Source: Ignavibacteria bacterium UBA6906 (lineage in GTDB: Bacteria; Bacteroidota; Ignavibacteria; UBA10030; UBA6906). Taken from it: DNA of 6,563 nucleotides. A program made the position numbers and the translations under genes. Below are positions 5,746-6,563 of this stretch, in pieces. The notes under the pieces are model-generated. The model made no database searches, was not told the origin of the DNA, and worked only from the letters and a program-made list of their open reading frames with translations. How positions within the stretch are numbered: position 1 is the first letter of the stretch; each line of letters opens with the position of its first letter. The stretch is taken from NCBI GenBank assembly GCA_002451155.1, contig DKBG01000282.1, forward strand, positions 1-6,563, written 5' to 3'.

Positions 5746-6563
5746 CCCTCTCGCTTCAGCCCGTACTTCTCGATCTTGTGATACAACGTCACCCGATCGA
5801 TGTCCAGGATGGCCGCGCTCTTGCTGATGTTCCATCCACTCTCCTTCAGGATGGCCTCGATATGCTTCCGTTCCAGATCTTCCAGTCGTTTGCCGTTCGG
5901 TCTTGCGGGAGCTGTTGTATGGAGGGGCAGATCATCCTTCTGAATTACCTGCCCTGTGACCACAACCATGGCCCGCTCAATCGCATTCTCAAGTTCACGA
6001 ACATTTCCTGGCCAGTCGTATCCTTTGAGCGCATGCATCGCGTCAGGGCTGAATCCTTTCACCTGCTTGTTCATGCTCCGGGCAAATCTCTCCAGGAAGA
6101 AATGCGAGAGGCGGGCAATGTCTCCCCTGCGCGCACGGAGTGGCGGGAGCGGTATCGAAAAGACGTTTAGGCGATAGTAGAGATCTTCTCGGAAGTGTCC
6201 CTGGCGAACCGCGTCTTCAAGATCTCTGTTCGTGGCGCAGATTACCCGGAAATCTGACCGCAGTATCTCCGTCCCACCTACGCGGGTGAATTCCTTGGTC
6301 TCAATGACCCGAAGAAGGTCCATCTGTGTCTTCATGTCGATATTGCCGACCTCGTCAAGGAAGAGCGTCCCTCCGTCCGCCAGTTCAATCTTCCCCTTCC
6401 GGCGATACTGGGCCCCGGTGAACGCTCCCCGCTCATGGCCAAAAAGCTCGCTCTCCAGGAGCGTTTCTGTCATCGCCCCGCAATTGACCGTCACAACCGG
6501 AAAGTACTGCCTCGGGCTCAGGGAATGAATTCGCCGTGCGACGAGCTCCTTCCCCGTCCCGCT
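5742..6563 (-). CDS. Sigma-54-dependent transcriptional activator, AAA+ and Fis-type HTH part (N-terminus outside the window)
   Basis: Such proteins bind enhancer-like DNA sites and use ATP hydrolysis to open sigma-54 RNA polymerase promoters. The frame is open to the window edge, giving 273 visible residues that begin inside Walker A (SGTGKELVARRIH). The sigma-54 contact loop GAFTGA is intact at 46-51, Walker B GGTLFLDE is at 64-71, and FREDLYYRLNV (124-134) holds the likely arginine fingers Arg125 and Arg131. WPGNVRELEN (184-193) carries the sensor II arginine. The C-terminal 40 residues form a Fis-type helix-turn-helix (NISKSAAIL then DRVTLYHKIEKYGL). With intact GAFTGA it should be a true sigma-54 activator. 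Its input domain (response-regulator receiver, GAF, PAS or none) lies off the window, so no specific name is given. It ends in TGA at 5742-5744, overlapping the archaemetzincin start. Confidence 0.95.
   Translation of the reverse strand, partial: SGTGKELVARRIHSLSPRQYFPVVTVNCGAMTETLLESELFGHERGAFTGAQYRRKGKIELADGGTLFLDEVGNIDMKTQMDLLRVIETKEFTRVGGTEILRSDFRVICATNRDLEDAVRQGHFREDLYYRLNVFSIPLPPLRARRGDIARLSHFFLERFARSMNKQVKGFSPDAMHALKGYDWPGNVRELENAIERAMVVVTGQVIQKDDLPLHTTAPARPNGKRLEDLERKHIEAILKESGWNISKSAAILDIDRVTLYHKIEKYGLKREG

Noticed and set aside
5746..5835. Extension of the archaemetzincin to an ATG at 5835.
   Set aside because: The added 30 residues are charged, lie entirely within the activator's helix-turn-helix coding region, and have no counterpart in the family's N-terminus.

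Overview
The window is a GC-rich bacterial chromosomal segment packed with housekeeping genes. There are no mobile elements, CRISPR arrays, tRNAs or rRNAs. The gene set is: FtsE-type ATPase, Mrp with a small NifU-like protein, glycine C-acetyltransferase, RsmB, zinc-type bL31, archaemetzincin and a sigma-54 activator. Together with an FtsE that has no FtsX directly behind it, this would fit a free-living or environmental lineage near Bacteroidota/Chlorobi/Ignavibacteria. That placement is an inference from gene content and protein flavour, not a phylogeny.

Layout. On the + strand, the left edge (1-582) holds the 3' part of an ftsE-like gene. It converges on a long run of minus-strand genes filling the rest of the window. 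Read in their own direction, right to left, these are: the C-terminal part of a sigma-54-dependent activator (5742-6563, entering from outside the window); an archaemetzincin metalloprotease whose TTG start overlaps the activator's stop codon; rpmE, which has its own good promoter and a hairpin/T-tract terminator; rsmB; a kbl-type PLP enzyme; mrp; and a stand-alone NifU C-terminal-domain protein.

Functional logic. mrp and the NifU-like gene are 13 bases apart and look like an iron-sulfur cluster carrier pair. rsmB and rpmE are both ribosome-related (16S rRNA m5C methylation and a large-subunit protein). kbl links glycine and threonine catabolism, with no threonine dehydrogenase gene in view. 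The activator-archaemetzincin overlap is the least ordinary arrangement: a regulator of sigma-54 transcription appears translationally coupled to a putative zinc aminopeptidase of unknown physiological role. I found no wholly new system. The overlap pair and the separated ftsE are the points most worth a second look.

Coding density is high. The longest gap between genes is about 137 bases (4731-4867), and no stretch over 300 bases lacks a gene.
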